In this document: positions 36,801-51,500 of the stretch, in pieces
Position numbering within the stretch: the stretch's first letter is position 1
Layout: every line of letters begins with the position of its first letter
DNA from: Cranoglanis bouderius
Taxonomy: Eukaryota; Chordata; Actinopteri; Siluriformes; Cranoglanididae
Direction: 5' to 3'
Assembly (NCBI GenBank): GCA_023630585.1
Contig: CM042540.1
Span: forward strand, 20,627,574 to 20,691,573
DNA length: 64,000 bases
Program-made: the position numbers and the translations under genes
The notes under the pieces: model-generated
What the model was told of the DNA's origin: nothing
The model's database searches: none
The model's input: the letters and a program-made list of their open reading frames with translations, nothing else

Positions 36801-39800
36801 AGAAACATCAATATTGTGCTTGCAAAATATTACAGCAAAAACCTGACTCAAGGCCTTTAGGCTTAATATATTAGTCATATATATACATAATAAGCACAAA
36901 CCTGTGTGTATGTGTGTATGTATATAGATAAGCGTAAAATATTGCACACGTAATAAATGAGATCAGGTTTGTATTTTGCGCGATTATATTTGTTTGTGTA
37001 TGTTTTGTGAATGTTGATGCTTGGCAGCTTTGATCAGTGTGCGCATCCTATCTAAAGAAATCTTACTCTAAATCAGGTCCTGATTGGTTCCCCGCTGGTT
37101 CGATTTGATTAGGACGGATCTGTACATCAGCGCTAAAGCTCGTTCCCTTTTTTTCTTCCTTTCCTGCTGCTGTTTTAATAATAATCTATATTTGCATAAT
37201 GTCAATGCCAATGCCAATACGTCTTGTTTCAGCAAAACAAGTTTTCTTTACTCCTGGTTGCTTTAGATTTGCGGAGGAACAGTATGATAAATTCATTGGG
37301 ATAATCATACAACCTAGTTTCATACAGTATCAAGAGGATGTTATGACATTATGTGACATGACATTAATGTTTTTTAACTAGTTTTTACACAGTTTTACAT
37401 TTCTAGTTTTTTTAAACAAAATTTTAACCTAACTTGTTTTTTTTGTTTTTTTTACAAGATGGGTTTTTGTTTTAATGGTGCTTTCTCACTTATTAGAAAT
37501 AAAATGAATGTTATTGATTTGTGTTCTCTCAGGTTTTTATTAAGTTTGTACTACACAATTTGTCCCTCTTCTTCTCTCCAATTTTGTCTTTCCAATTCCC
37601 ACCCACTAGGCTAACACGTGCTTCCTCCGAGACACAGGAATCTTTTCAAAACTGTTGCTCGTGCTGTGTCACAGGGCAGCATAACACATTCAGAGGAAGG
37701 CTCTGAGAAATCTGCCCCTCTTCCCCATACATGATCTCACAGATTCCTATGATTAGCTAGTGTCACTCTGATTGACAGGGGAGAGAGAGTATGCCATCCC
37801 TTCCACCCAGACAGCATGGCCAATTCTGCTCTCTAGGCTCCCGGCCATGGATGACTGTGGCTTGAACACAACTCGTGATCTCCCAACAATAGGGCTGCCT
37901 CTTCTCTGTTTCGCCTCTCTAAACAAATTTAAATGGACTACAGCCATGGTTAATTTTGTTACACTCATCAAAGTTCTATTTATTACTGAGGTCTCATGAT
38001 AAGATGCCATGCTGAAGGAACGACTGTTATAACCTAACTAAAAACAGGAACTGACTTGTTTCTCAGATGTTCCGCAGCATCAATAACCCTTTCTATTAGT
38101 ACACTGGTGTTCCATTCCAACAGCGGTATGAAAATCGACTTATCAAACATTTTCAATCAGGAAAAACAAATTATTTTATCGCCGCAAGTCTGTTATAAGA
38201 TTAGTCAGGACATTGTTGGGTTTCTGTGTCTAGAGTATCATGACTCATTCATGTTTAGCTGCTGGTGAGCAGTGCGATGGGAAAGGGGAGGGGTGTGAGC
38301 CCCCTGCTGGGCCAACCATTCACACCTCTCCACAATAACATTGGAATAGAGACAAAACAGACAGCACAACTAAACATTTTTTGATAGAAAAACACCATAT
38401 ACAACAGGCAAGATAAAATTATAACATTTAAACCTAGTAGGCTAGGTAAAAAAATAAATACTTATGGGAAAACTGCAAATTCTTAAAGCCCTGAGTGTTT
38501 ACTTTCATATGAGCCATTAACCACTACTGTGGTGTGTGACATCAATAATAAATTCAATTCTGAAAATGGCATAAACGGATAAAACACTGACATGTTTCTA
38601 AATGGGAATTTGAACTGACTTTTTGTTTCCTTGTTTATTGTTTGTCTGTTCATCCAGGACTTCCTGACGGATCTGATGATGTCTGAGGTGGACAGATGTG
38701 GCGAGAACGAGCACTTGATCTTTCGCGAGAACACGTTGGGCACTAAAGCCATCGAGGAGTACCTCAAACTCGTGGGCCAGAAATATCTTCAGGATGCATT
38801 GGGTAAGACTTTCAAAATATGCGATAAAATGACGAACTTGCTCGTGCAACCAGATGTCATGGTGTTTGGTAGCATCGCTCAATGTCCATTTATAAGGCTG
38901 TGGAAATAACTGAAGTAATAGCGCTTTGGAGTGTTCGATTTAATTGCTTGATTAGTACTAATGAACAGTTATTGAAGGAGTCTCCAGTGCCAGTGCGTTG
39001 TAACAGTCAGGGGTGATGCTGTTCTTTTAACCCTTTATTGCATGGTGTTGCCATATGGCAACAATTAATTTATCTCCAATTTTTTGATAGGCAATAATAC
39101 AAAATTGCTATTTTCATACATTTTCACATTAAGTATTCTGTTAAATGGTCAAATGTAATTGGCACGGGATAATGGAACTGTAATATTTGCATTCATGAAT
39201 TAAAACAGGCCTACATAGCAAAAAAGACGCCAGGATTCTCTAATAGTATATTTACATTTTTTCACATTAAAAATAAGAAAAACTGTTGTAATTTCAGACA
39301 TTTTGCAATTGCACCTTATGTTCTAAATGTTATGTTTCAAGAGAAAGAATTAAGAATTCAAGAGAAAGAATGAAAAAGATTCTTCTCACAAAACATGTTT
39401 GGATCAAATTTCTGTATGTATTTTGACTAAGTAAATCCATCCACATACTTTTTACAACTGCAATTCCTTTCTAGAAGAAAAAACCTCTGCAACTTATAGT
39501 CCGGAAAATGCAGTAATTGGAATTGTATTCTCATAAATTTTGTGTTGTTTTTGACCATATGATTCTTTCCACCATTGTACATTGTTGCCAAACGGCAACA
39601 ATTTACCAAGTATTGCATTTGCAATCCAGAAACGTAAAACAAACATACAAACAAAACCCTTATTGGCTGTTTATCTGCAAAAAAAAAAAAATACAGCTGT
39701 ATGTTTCACACTATTTATACCTGCACCAGCGGACCTAATAACCGTGTGTGTGTGTGTGAGAGAGGAAGAGAAAGAGAGAGAAAGAGAAAAATCCGGAGCC

Positions 39801-39989
39801 AGTGTGTGTATCTCCCTTTAGGTTTCCATTAGGACCACATTTGGCACTGTTGAATAATGTAGAGCTGTTTTTCTCAGATTAACTCGACTTGTGAAGCTCA
39901 GCTGAATTATTGAACAGCTCGCTCCTCAAGATTGACTGAGAGCCACAGAAAGGACAACGCAAGGACAGGACCTAAATATGTCTTCTTGT

Positions 39990-40020
<31 letters not shown>

Positions 40021-43000
40021 TCTGATTACTTGAGAGGGGGGACTTTTTTAACACGCGGATGATTGAAACAGCCACCGAGGCAGATGAAATCATTAGAATG
40101 ATCAGCACCAGATGAGTCGCTGTGGCTGAGCATCAGCTATGTGACACTCATCAATCCTAGTACACACACTGTGCCATCCTCTGCTTGGGGTTATATGAGG
40201 TAAAACAGTGTTGTTATAGAGTGTAGTGGTGCCATGTCTTCATAGTTTAATCTGCTTTATAGAGCACATCCTAAAATACATAGCCAGGAATTAATTAACA
40301 CCATCAACCGTCAAGTGATCTTGCCTTCCCTGATGAAAAAAAACAAAACAATAGAAACCATCACAGAAATTCGAATTGTTTCCACTACAAATACCATTAT
40401 AAACCATCAGCTAACCATTAAAACTATGGTCCTAAATGGTATCCACCAGACATAACATGCTACCAATAGAAGGCAACAGATTACCAGTAGAGACCCACAA
40501 GGACCATTTCAGTTTCCATTAAAACCAATACAATTCCAGTTATATCCATTAAAACCATTACAAATTCTATGAGGGTTTCTATTGTTTTGGGGTTTTTTTC
40601 AGCAGGGATAATAACCTTTTCATGCATAGTGTCCATGCTGTTTAAGGCAGTTTTGAGGAAAATATAAAATGTAAATCCCCTTCAAATCACTTTAGAACAT
40701 CATGGTCCTGATTTCTGTTGAAATTCTTCTAATGTTTCTGGTATATTTTTTTACAAACTTTGTATCCAAAATCCCAAATTCATTAATTTTTTGTACCAGA
40801 CTCCAATGAACACCATAGTTTCTTAAAATTTCTTAAAATTAAATTAAATTAAAGTTTTATTTTTATTGAATGTAGATTTTTTTTTACCTCTTAAATCATC
40901 TGCATCATGCAACAGTCCAAAAAAAAATTTTTAATTTCAGGTACAATGTTTTATCCTTTTATTCCTACACATGTACTATGACACTGCGTTTAATTTTTTA
41001 ATGTAAGTTAAATCCTTCAAGTCACATGCTACTAATAGGGGTGAAATGGCATCTTACACTATGTTATAACACCAGCTTTACCCTTTTATTCTCCTCCTGT
41101 ACTTCACCGGCTGTCACCTCGATATCCCTTTGCTCACACAGGAATGCTAAGTCTGTTAAGTTGGATTTCTGTCATGGTGCTGTGCGTTCTTAATTCTGCC
41201 AAGTCAAGGATACGAGAAGTTTTACGCAAAAGCAGAGAAGCTTGAAAACATTTGGGTCGAAATGTTTTATTGTTTTGTTGTCTTAAGTCACTGTGTTTTA
41301 TTTACATTCAGTGTAGCTAGCACTTTAGTAGCTCTCGAACAGAAACAGGAAAAAAATGCATGATCCCGATTGGTTAATCCGGTTTCCAACCATAGGACCT
41401 GGTAGCCAATAAAATGCAGTTAAACAAATTAAGGGGCGTGTTTTTGTGCATTTTGTGGTTAAATACGGTATGAAATCATAATGATGGCCCACACCGGTGT
41501 TGAATTCGCGATTCTGATTGGTCAGAAGGTGCTGATTCATTTTCTATAACAGCAGCTCTGACAGTATTACTGTTTCTATAGTAACAGCTAACATAGTAAC
41601 TTGTTTGGCGGATGCTCCAAACAATCTAAAACTCAAAATAATAATGATTTTTTTTTTTTTAAATGTGTTATTTAACAAAGTGAATTCACTGACATTTTGG
41701 AGCTTTCTGTTAGGAGACATATATTGAACATTTATGGAAGGAGTCTCCAGTGTCAGAGCTTTGTAACAACAAGCAGTTCCTTTCAGTTTTCCAACACAGG
41801 AAAGTCTACGAATAGAGAATGTTGGGTTTTGTGTTATTTTATTTTTTTTTTTTTGGGTCTTATTAACTTCATGTGTAAGTGAGGGAACTGGATGAAAGGT
41901 ACTTTGGCAAATCTCTGTGGTATAAGAGAAATAAAACACTTTGGGACATGCTGCTATTGGAAAACAATAAGCAGCTGCTTTAGTTTATTATTATTGTTTT
42001 CCTCTTCATCTATTCTGTCCAATTAAGTTGTGGTTTTGGGGTTTCAGTTTGCTTTTTAATACAAAAGGATGACTAAAGGACAACAAAAAGGAAAATCTAT
42101 TCACACTGTTTTTATGTTACATATGAACAATATATATATATATATATATATATAAATTATTTTTATATTATATTCCAAAGATAATGGATGATTATTATCA
42201 ATTTGCGAAAAAGCTAGAAGTCAAGCTTAACTGTATTTACCAGCATTGTAATCACTTTCTGATCTGGTGAAGTGTTGAAGAGGACAGCTTCTGTTTTTGA
42301 GTTTCTCTCAGTATCTTTTTGATAGCATCTCAGAGAAGGTCCCCCCCCCCACCCCCTTTTCTTTCTGTTGTCATCCTTGGCTTGCTTGTTAGAGGTCTGC
42401 TTTTGTGGTTATGTAATAAAATAACAGATTTTTTAAATTAAAAATCACACAGACCAAGTGTAATTTAACTTCATTATGGTTTGTTTTACAGTGGCTGTCA
42501 TTTAGTCATTATTTCATGCTCTTTATTGAAATTATACTTCAACATAATGGATCTCATCAAGGTCAGAATTGGACCATAAAAACCATGTGTGACAGCTGAA
42601 AGGAAATGCTCAGTGTTTCAGTTACAGCGCACTGCCTTTTTGCTTTATGAAGAAGGGTATTAGTCACAATGACTCACTTTACTCTTTTCGTGAAGGAAAA
42701 TGAATGTATAAGATCAATTATCTCTGATGTAAGAATTAAAACAGAAACAGTTATAGAGCCCCCTAGCTGCCAAATTAGTGACCCACAGTTAGGTACAAAG
42801 CTATTCTAATAAATCTATCCTAAAAAACATTTTCTCTTGTAGATGTTATTGGAAACAACTGCCAAGGTCGTTCTTTTTCTCCTTTTCACTTCACTCTCAC
42901 TTTCTTTCAATAGGGGAGTTTATAAAAGCGCTGTATGAGTCAGATGAAAATTGTGAAGTAGACCCGTCGAAATGTTCCACCAGCGACCTTTCTGAACACC

Positions 43001-43245
43001 AGAGCAACCTGAAGATGTGCTGCGAGCTCGCCTTCTGCAAAATCATCAACTCCTACTGGTAAGTAGAAGAAAAGTGATAAACTGCAGATTTTCCTTATAA
43101 ATAAACTGCTTAATTATTCACTCATAGTTAGTTATAATTTACAGAAAGCAGTAACACTGATAAGAGCATATGTTAGGAGCAGCAATGTGTTACCACTTGA
43201 ACAAAATACAATATATACAGCACCAGTCTAACGCTAGGAGGCTCC

Positions 43246-43277
<32 letters not shown>

Positions 43278-43280
43278 CGG

Positions 43281-43313
<33 letters not shown>

Positions 43314-46300
43314 CATTTGAGCAATGTAATGGCTTACACTTTAAGTTAAATATAAATAGCAAAATTGATGCCTATTGATATTTTTAGGAAACACTTATAA
43401 ACCCTAAACATTTGTTAAACACGTTTAAACCTTAAACATTTACTAAACACTTTTAAACCCAAATATTTACAAAACACTTTTAAACCCAAACATTTACAAA
43501 ACACTTTTAAACCCAAACATTTACAAAACACTTTTAAACCCAAACATTTACAAAACACTTTTAAACCTTAAACATTTACTAAACACTTTTAAACCCAAAT
43601 ATTTACAAAACACTTTTAAACCCAAACATTTACAAAAACACTTTTAAACCCAAACATTGACTAAACACTTTTAAACCTTTAACATTTACTAAACAATTTT
43701 AAACCCAAATATTTACAAAACACTTTAAACACTAAATATTTACAAAACACTTAAACCCAAATATTTACAAAACACTTTTAAACCCAAACATTTACTAAAC
43801 ACTTTAAACACTAAATATTTACAGAACACTTTTAAACACAAATATTTACTAAACACATTTAAACCCAAATATTTGCTAAACACTTTTAAACCCAAACATT
43901 TACTAAACACTTCTAAACACTAAATATTTACTAAACATTTTAAACCCAAACATTTACAAAACACTTTTAAACCCAATCATTTACAAAACACTTTTAAACC
44001 CAAACATTTACAAAACACGTTTAAACCTTAAACATTTGCTAAACACTCTTAAACCCTAAATATTTCTAAACATTTTAAAACTCTAAATACTCTGTGAACA
44101 CTTACTGAACATGTACTAAATATTTTAAAACCCTAAACACTTAGTAAACACTCCATAAACACTTTTAAACACCGAATAAACACTTTAAATCCTTTAAACC
44201 CTAAACACTTAGTAAACACTCCATAAACTGTTGTAGTGTTGCATCTTTCGAAATCTTGTTGATTGTTACTCAGATTACTAAGCATCCCAAACAGCTACTT
44301 ATTGTAATTTCTGACTTCTTTCTGATTTTTTTTTCCAGTGTTTTTCCACGAGAACTGAAAGAAGTGTTTGCATCGTGGAGGCAGGAATGCAGTAACCGCG
44401 GGCGTCCGGACATTAGCGAACGTCTGATCAGTGCCTCATTGTTTTTGCGTTTCCTGTGCCCGGCCATCATGTCTCCATCCCTGTTTAACCTGACGCAGGA
44501 ATATCCAGATGAACGCACGGCTCGCACACTCACACTCATCGCTAAGGTCACGCAGAACCTCGCCAACTTCACCAAGTGCGTACTACTCTTCTACTGATAT
44601 TATTAGCTGCATGAAAAGATTTCACTACTTAGCAATGGATGCCCAAGGCTCTCTCTGGATTTTTATAGCTATAGGGTTTTCAGATATGTTTTAAATATCA
44701 AATATATCTTGTTCATATGAAATATTACGAATATTTATGATACGGGAAAGTAACATTATACAAATGGTTTCCATCTGCAATAAGGTTTGGCAATAAGGAG
44801 GAGTACATGTCCTTCATGAACCAGTTTTTGGAGCACGAGTGGACCAACATGCAACGTTTTCTACTGGAGATCTCCAACCCCGAGACTATCTCCAACACGG
44901 CCGGCTTTGAAGGCTACATCGACCTTGGCCGTGAGCTCTCCACGCTGCACTCCTTACTAGCCGAGGTTGTGTCTCAAATGGATCAGGTGGGCCCTGTTAG
45001 TTTCTTGCTAGAGTAGATTTAAGATGTGCTTAAAGTAGTGAATCATTACACACACTATACTGATATAGAGCCTTATGCTCTAGGTGCAAACTTTTATCAC
45101 CTTAAAGCAACTTTGGACTCCAAAAAGGAAAATTCTCACAGTTGCACTTTGGAATTAAATTATGAATAGCATGTTTACATAATCCATCACTTTTTCTCTC
45201 ACAGGTTTTGAGCTGTACATGAAAAACCCATTGGCCTCCCAGCGACCATTACTGATTAATAGTTAGATAAACAGTAGGATGGCATTAAAAATGTATTCAG
45301 GAACAATCCATAGGGTATTTTGTAGTAGAGTATTGCATGGTATGTTTCATAGGATGGATACTAGATACTTCTCTCTCTCTCTTGCTCGCTCTGTACATCC
45401 TTTGATCTCGTGAAACATTTCTATTGCACAAAACACCATAGAACCAGATGCATTTAAATCATTTAAGGATTCAAAGTAGGTCAAACATTTAAAGCTTTAT
45501 TTTATTTTTAAATACCTCAGAAAAAGTGTTTTAGCGCTTCAGAGAGTCTGTCTCAGCCAAGGCTTCTCACAGTTTTCATTGGCAGTATAGAGAGTTTTTG
45601 TTGCCCTCAGAGGGCTTGAAATGGTAATCCACAAGTCTTTTTGTGTTCTAATGCAATTAGTGTCCTAAAGGAAGGAACTTTGCCACTTTGTTATGGTCAC
45701 AACTCAATGCTCTCTTTTAAAAGTGAATCTCAAACACACATTCTATACTTTATAAGATGTGCAAAGATATTTATGCCCTTGCAGGTTTTACAGTTTATGG
45801 TCTATTATAGGTGAAATGTGGGTGAATAAGTTTGCTAGAATTGATTCATGTTTCCTTTGACTCCTGTCTTTTCAGGCTGCCACATCCAAACTGAGTCCAT
45901 TACCCAGAATCCTCCGAGATGTTCACACAGCACTGACTAATCCGTCAAGTGTTCAAGTGGCTGCGCCGTCTGATAGCACTCCATCCCCTCCACCTGCTGG
46001 GTGCAGCGTCTCTACTAGCCTGCAAAAAATGACCATGGACAGTGATCTGTCAGGGTAACACATAAAAGCACACACACATACATATTATATTTAATAATAG
46101 TGGGTCCACAAATTTCTTACACTATGAATATCCATAACATCTCTGTGTAGCAGCTTAGCAGGTTCTTCATTTTTTTCCTCTTTCCATTCTCTTAGCTTGG
46201 TTGACTTCACCCGTCTCCCCTCGCCAACTCCAGAGAACAAGGACCTGTTTTTTGTGACACGTTCCTCAGGTCTCCATGGCTCACCTGCCCGCAGCTCCAG

Positions 46301-47669
46301 CTACTCCGAGGCCAACGAGCCTGAACTTGGCCTGTCCAATGGCGCTAAAAGTCTGTCCATGGTGGACCTACAGGAGGCCACCAGGACTTTGGAACTCATC
46401 CCGGTCACAACAGAAGGTACTGTTGAGAAGCACATGGTGGCTTGGAACACCCGGACGCCACAGTGCAACCCATCCGGAGGTCCAACGCTCCAGAAGGTAG
46501 GGCAGAAGCCAACAAGTACAGCAGGAGAGGTGGTACCAGGCAGGCCGTTTCAGCTCCTCGCCCCTCTGTCCTTCCAGAACCCCGTGTACCAGATGGCGGC
46601 AGGATTGCCTTTGTCTCCAAGAGTGCCAACTGGTGGAGACTCCGGCTCGGAATGTCACAGCTCTCTCAGCTCTCACAGCAACAACGAGGAAGCCGGGTGC
46701 GGGAAACTCAGCTTCCTGAACCATGGGGGTGGGGTCGGGGATGAGTTGGTCAGACGCTCTGGGGAGTTTTCAAGAAGGCAGCTCTCGCTTACAGAAGCAC
46801 AGCATGGAGGATGCCAATCTGCAGTGCCACGACAAAACAGCTCCGGGCCCCAGCGTCGAATCGACCAACCACCACCACCCGCACAGGCTGCTGCCCCCCG
46901 TGGACGGACTCCACCCAGCATGCTGAGCTCTGTCCCTTACCCACGGCCCTCAAGCGGCAGCGCTGTTTCGTCGTCACCTGATTGGCCGGGGAGTGGTGCG
47001 AGACTTCGTCAGCAGAGCTCGTCGTCCAAGGGGGACAGTCCTGAGACGAAGCAGCGGTCACAGCACAAGGTTTGTTTCTCTTGTTTACATTTGTATCATT
47101 TCATTTAGCAAGGAATTTTACATTAAATATTACATTATATTTAAATTGTAGGTTCTAGGTGCATGTATGAATGTATGACTAGATGCCTGGTGTGCATGAG
47201 GGACTATTGTAGCTAGGAGCATAACACAAAATCAGTATCTGTATTTGTATCTGTTTAGTGCTCTGGTTCTGTATTCAGATTTAAACCGGAAGGTCTTTTT
47301 TTGTTTGTTTGTTTGTTTTAACCACCGTGACCCTGACCAGGCAGTTACTAAGGATGAACAAATGAATGCTGTAAATGCATTGCAACGCCCTGCACATTCA
47401 CGTCATTTTTGTTCCGCAGGATCCCAGTCCCGATGCACAACTAATTTCAACCATATTCCTTTTTAACAAGCTTTCTAAAAAAAAAAAAAAAAAAAAAAAA
47501 ACAACCAATAACTTATCTGTGTTTGTATTATATGCAGAACACATTATCTGTTAATTACATTAAAGTGTAGCTAGAATTAAACCGTATATTGTGGTCAGTA
47601 ATTTTGCATAAGAGGCTCCAGGTACAGCAGTATAGAAAATGGATGGATGGATGGATGTTAGTTCCTGAT

Positions 47670-47757
<88 letters not shown>

Positions 47758-48162
47758 GTATTATCTCTCTGGGGATTTGGCCATAGTTTCTTTAATAGCA
47801 TGTATTAAAGAAACTGTTCTTACCTCAGAGATGTACTTCCTGCAGTAAATGGCTGTAATTGCAGTCTGGGGTTTAGCCCTAAGCATATGGACTGCTGTCA
47901 ATGATTATAATTGTACTTTGAAGGTGACAGGAAGGGCATTTCCTCTTAATGCTTTGGACTCTCTCTGGGGATTTGATTGATTTGGCCTGAATGATTAATG
48001 GAAACCGTGGGGCACCAACAACATCTCTGTCTCTCTATCTCTCTCTCTCTCTCTTGTTATTGAATGTGAGGTTACCAAGGCCGTACAGTATCTTTCCATG
48101 AATAGATGACCGTGTAATCTAGGACATTATCTCATGGCCCACAAATAAAAAAAATGCTGGTT

Positions 48163-48249
<87 letters not shown>

Positions 48250-48522
48250 ATATGCACGTACACACACGCACACAAGGATGTCCCATTTACGGTATGTGTG
48301 GATGTTTTATGACTTGGCTAAATTCATGCGTGTGTGTGTGTGTGTGTGTATGTGTATATGTGCACTAGGCCCCTTCCCCAGTGATCCCCAGTGCGTTGGA
48401 TCGTACGGCTGCATGGTTGATGAATGTGCCATACTTAGAGCAGGACTCAGAGACAGATCAACGCAGGGATGATCAGGCACTCAATGAGAAGGTAATAATC
48501 CAAACACACACACAGACACAGA

Positions 48523-48555
<33 letters not shown>

Positions 48556-51500
48556 ACACATACACACACCTGAATTTCTACTATTCTACAATGATAATGA
48601 TGAAATTAACATTAAGAATTAACACATAAGGAATTATGCAGTGACCAGGAGACAAATATTTGAGACAAATTTCAACCATAGACCTTTTATCGAACTGTCA
48701 GACAGGGGAAAATGGTAGTGTATAAAATGTAGTGATATACATGGGATAAAAAAAACTAAAACATATGTTTAAAAACAAGTTTATGATAAAATAATGATTT
48801 ATTCCTCTTGTGATTTTTAAATTCCATGATGTATATCATATGCACACGTTCTCTCTGTGGACCTATCAAACAATAGCATCATTAATTCTGAAATACCTTC
48901 AAATATAAAATCAAGGAATTTGGCAGCTGGAGTTTAGTCATTCATCCCATTTTTAAACATCCTCAATCCCTCAATACCCTGAAAATCCCTTTCCAGTATA
49001 TTAATGTCAGTAATTCCTTCTTGCTGTGATATATTTAGTTACTGAGTTGTGTGTCTCCATATGAGGGAATTAAAAATAAAAGACTATTCTTTTTGGGGGG
49101 AAACAAATGTCATTTTTCAGCAGCAGTGCACTGAAGACAGAACAAAGGCTGAACTCATTGTGTCAAAGTGATGTACAATAAAGTCATGTTAATGAAATAT
49201 AGAACATCTGAAACGTCTTAAGTGACTGTGAGAAACACTTTTACATACAGCTCAGAAGTCTAGAATAACTTACCAGAATGAGTTGACAATTCCGACAGAA
49301 CAGGCCTGAGACACCAGCATTAATAACATGAATCTTTTAAACTGGCGTTTCTGAACTTTATCTGTGTCTGAAATAAAAAACTCCAGTGTACTAAAAAAAG
49401 TCAGTCTTCACAGTGCCTTACTACATATTGGTAGTGAAATCATTTCATTTTCCAGATATGGGTAAACATCGCTACTCAAAAACCACTTTTGATGCTAGAT
49501 AAAATGTTTTCATTTCTAACAACGACACTGAACTTGAGACTGAAGCTGTAAGACAGCTCGAGTGGAAGACATCTTCAACAATTTATCAAACGGCATCTTT
49601 TATATTTGATGCTGAATTAGTTATATGTTGAATCTCAAGTTTGCTGTCCCCAAAGTTTTGCTTCTCTCTATTTCTCTTTTTACCCCCTGCTCTGCTTTAA
49701 ATATTTGTGTATACACTCTCAGAAATAAAGGTAGCAATGTGTATTTACTGTCCCCTCCGAAACTATAGGAACGGCAAGGCCAATTCTTTTGTTTTTGTTA
49801 TACACTGAAGACATTTGGGTTTGAGATCAAAAGATGAATATGATAATGAAAAAAGGTCAGAGTTTTAGTTTTCATTTCCTGATATTTACTAGATAGATCT
49901 ACTACTTGGAACATTGCACCTTTGGTGTCAGACCACCTAACTGTTAGGTGAGCAAAAGTTTAGGAACAGAGTCTTAAAATAAATTAAACAATACTTAATA
50001 TTTGGTTGCATATCATTTGCTTGCAATATTTCTGTTCTCAAAGTCTTCTTCGAACAGTGGATTGTAATACCTTCATCCCTGCCCTGTGGAGGTTGTTAGT
50101 GATGTCACTGTTGGTTTATCCTCTTGGTTTATCCTTTTTAACTTCACAGGTGAAACCCAGGCCTCAAACCAAGAGTAGACATTCAGAGCAATTAATTGTT
50201 TAAACAATCAATGTAACAGGACACACCTGGGCAGCAAGAAACATCTGTCAGTCGTGTATTCCAATATTTTTGATCACTTGAAAAATGGGTGCGTTCAAAC
50301 AAAAGGTGCCATGCAGATGTAAATATCAGGAAATGAAAGCCGAAATTCTGATCTGTCCTCTCATAATCATCTTTTGATCTCAAACCCAAATGTCTTCAGT
50401 GTATAACTGTTCCAATACTTTCAGAGGGGACTGTAAATAAACGAATAGCATTTGTGGTAGCAGGGCATGCCCATGTGTGCATGTGTGTACTTACTGCATG
50501 TCACCCGTGATCTCTCTCTCGCTCTCAGTATCAGGCAGAGATATCCGTGCTGCAGGATCAGCTACGCGTGTGTGTGCAGCAGCTGGAGCAGTGTGAGGCT
50601 CGGCTGCAATCTCAGGACGATCAGGCTCAACAGCTGCTGCTGCAGTACCAGAACCGTCTGGAGGAAGCTGAGCAGAGACTGCAACGCCAGCAGGAGGACA
50701 AAGAGCTGCAGATAAAGAGCATAATTAGTAGGTGAGACACATATTACTAGCTGCTGTATGTATACTCTGTTCAGGTGCCTAAGTATGCACAGTGTATATA
50801 AGGAATAAACCATGACGATGAGGTGTGCTGTTATCCATTTATAGTTACATTCAATGTTGTTGATCATCCATGAAACAATTTAGTTCCTGTTATCACTTAC
50901 ACTATAGCAGCTATAGACAGTCGCTCCTTCTCCACCCTCTCTTTTGTTCATATTCTTGATGTCAATAAGACAAATGTGCTTGTCATGTTACAGAGAAACC
51001 AGAAAGTGTAAAGTCCTGAAGACTTTCCCATGTGGAAAACTGTCTTACCTCTAACAAAGCACTGAAACTGGAGACTCCTTCGAAAAATGTTAAATATGTC
51101 CTAACAGAAAGCTTCACAATGTCAACAATTATAAGTTTTTATTTGTTAATAAGAGCGTTTTTTAGTTTCTTAGTTTATATAAAGCATCCATCATACAAGT
51201 CCCTTTGAATGAGTTGTTACTATAGAAACTTATTAGAAACATATTCAGATTTGGGAATTCAGCAGCACAGTGGTAGAAATATTTACTAATATTAAATATT
51301 AAAATGGAGGGGGGGGGGGGGGGCTCCTTAATTAAGGCTTTAAAACCTTACAGTTGTCAAAAGATTCAAAAGATGCTTCTGTAGAAAATGAAGGTACATT
51401 AAAAAAAAAAACAAAAAAAACACCAAGTCCCAGTGAAGTACCATACTACCAACAATCCAATCAACTTGAGAACAATTAATCGGTGACGTCACTGTAAACA

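Larger units (their letters stand above)
24319..38657 (+). other. dab2ip intron 3, 14.3 kb
   Basis: The largest intron seen. It contains a SINE plus LINE remnant at its start, two (AT)n tracts, a repeat-poor block (26500-27280), a tRNA-like SINE, several copies of the GGAGTCTCCAGTGT family and two transposon fragments. In 32055-33600 and 36690-37555 I see only AT-rich unique sequence. No exon of another gene was recognised. Confidence 0.85.
38803..42913 (+). other. dab2ip intron 4, 4.1 kb
   Basis: Contains two GGAGTCTCCAGTGT-family copies (38925-39040 and 41495-41960), a GT tract at 39992-40020, the second palindromic element (40328-40607) and an AT tract at 42129-42153. The remainder is AT-rich unique sequence. 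Confidence 0.85.

Noticed and set aside
43380..44225. Regularly spaced repeats resembling a CRISPR array or telomeric CCCTAAA sequence
   Set aside because: Repeats are contiguous with 2-6 base variable parts and no unique spacers; AAACCCTAAA appears only in a few degenerate units; the setting is an intron of a eukaryotic gene.
44509..44694. Alternative frame across exon 6
   Set aside because: Wrong frame of the RasGAP exon, running into the intron.
46368..47061. Antisense and alternative frames across exon 9
   Set aside because: GC-rich coding exon shadows with no independent conservation.
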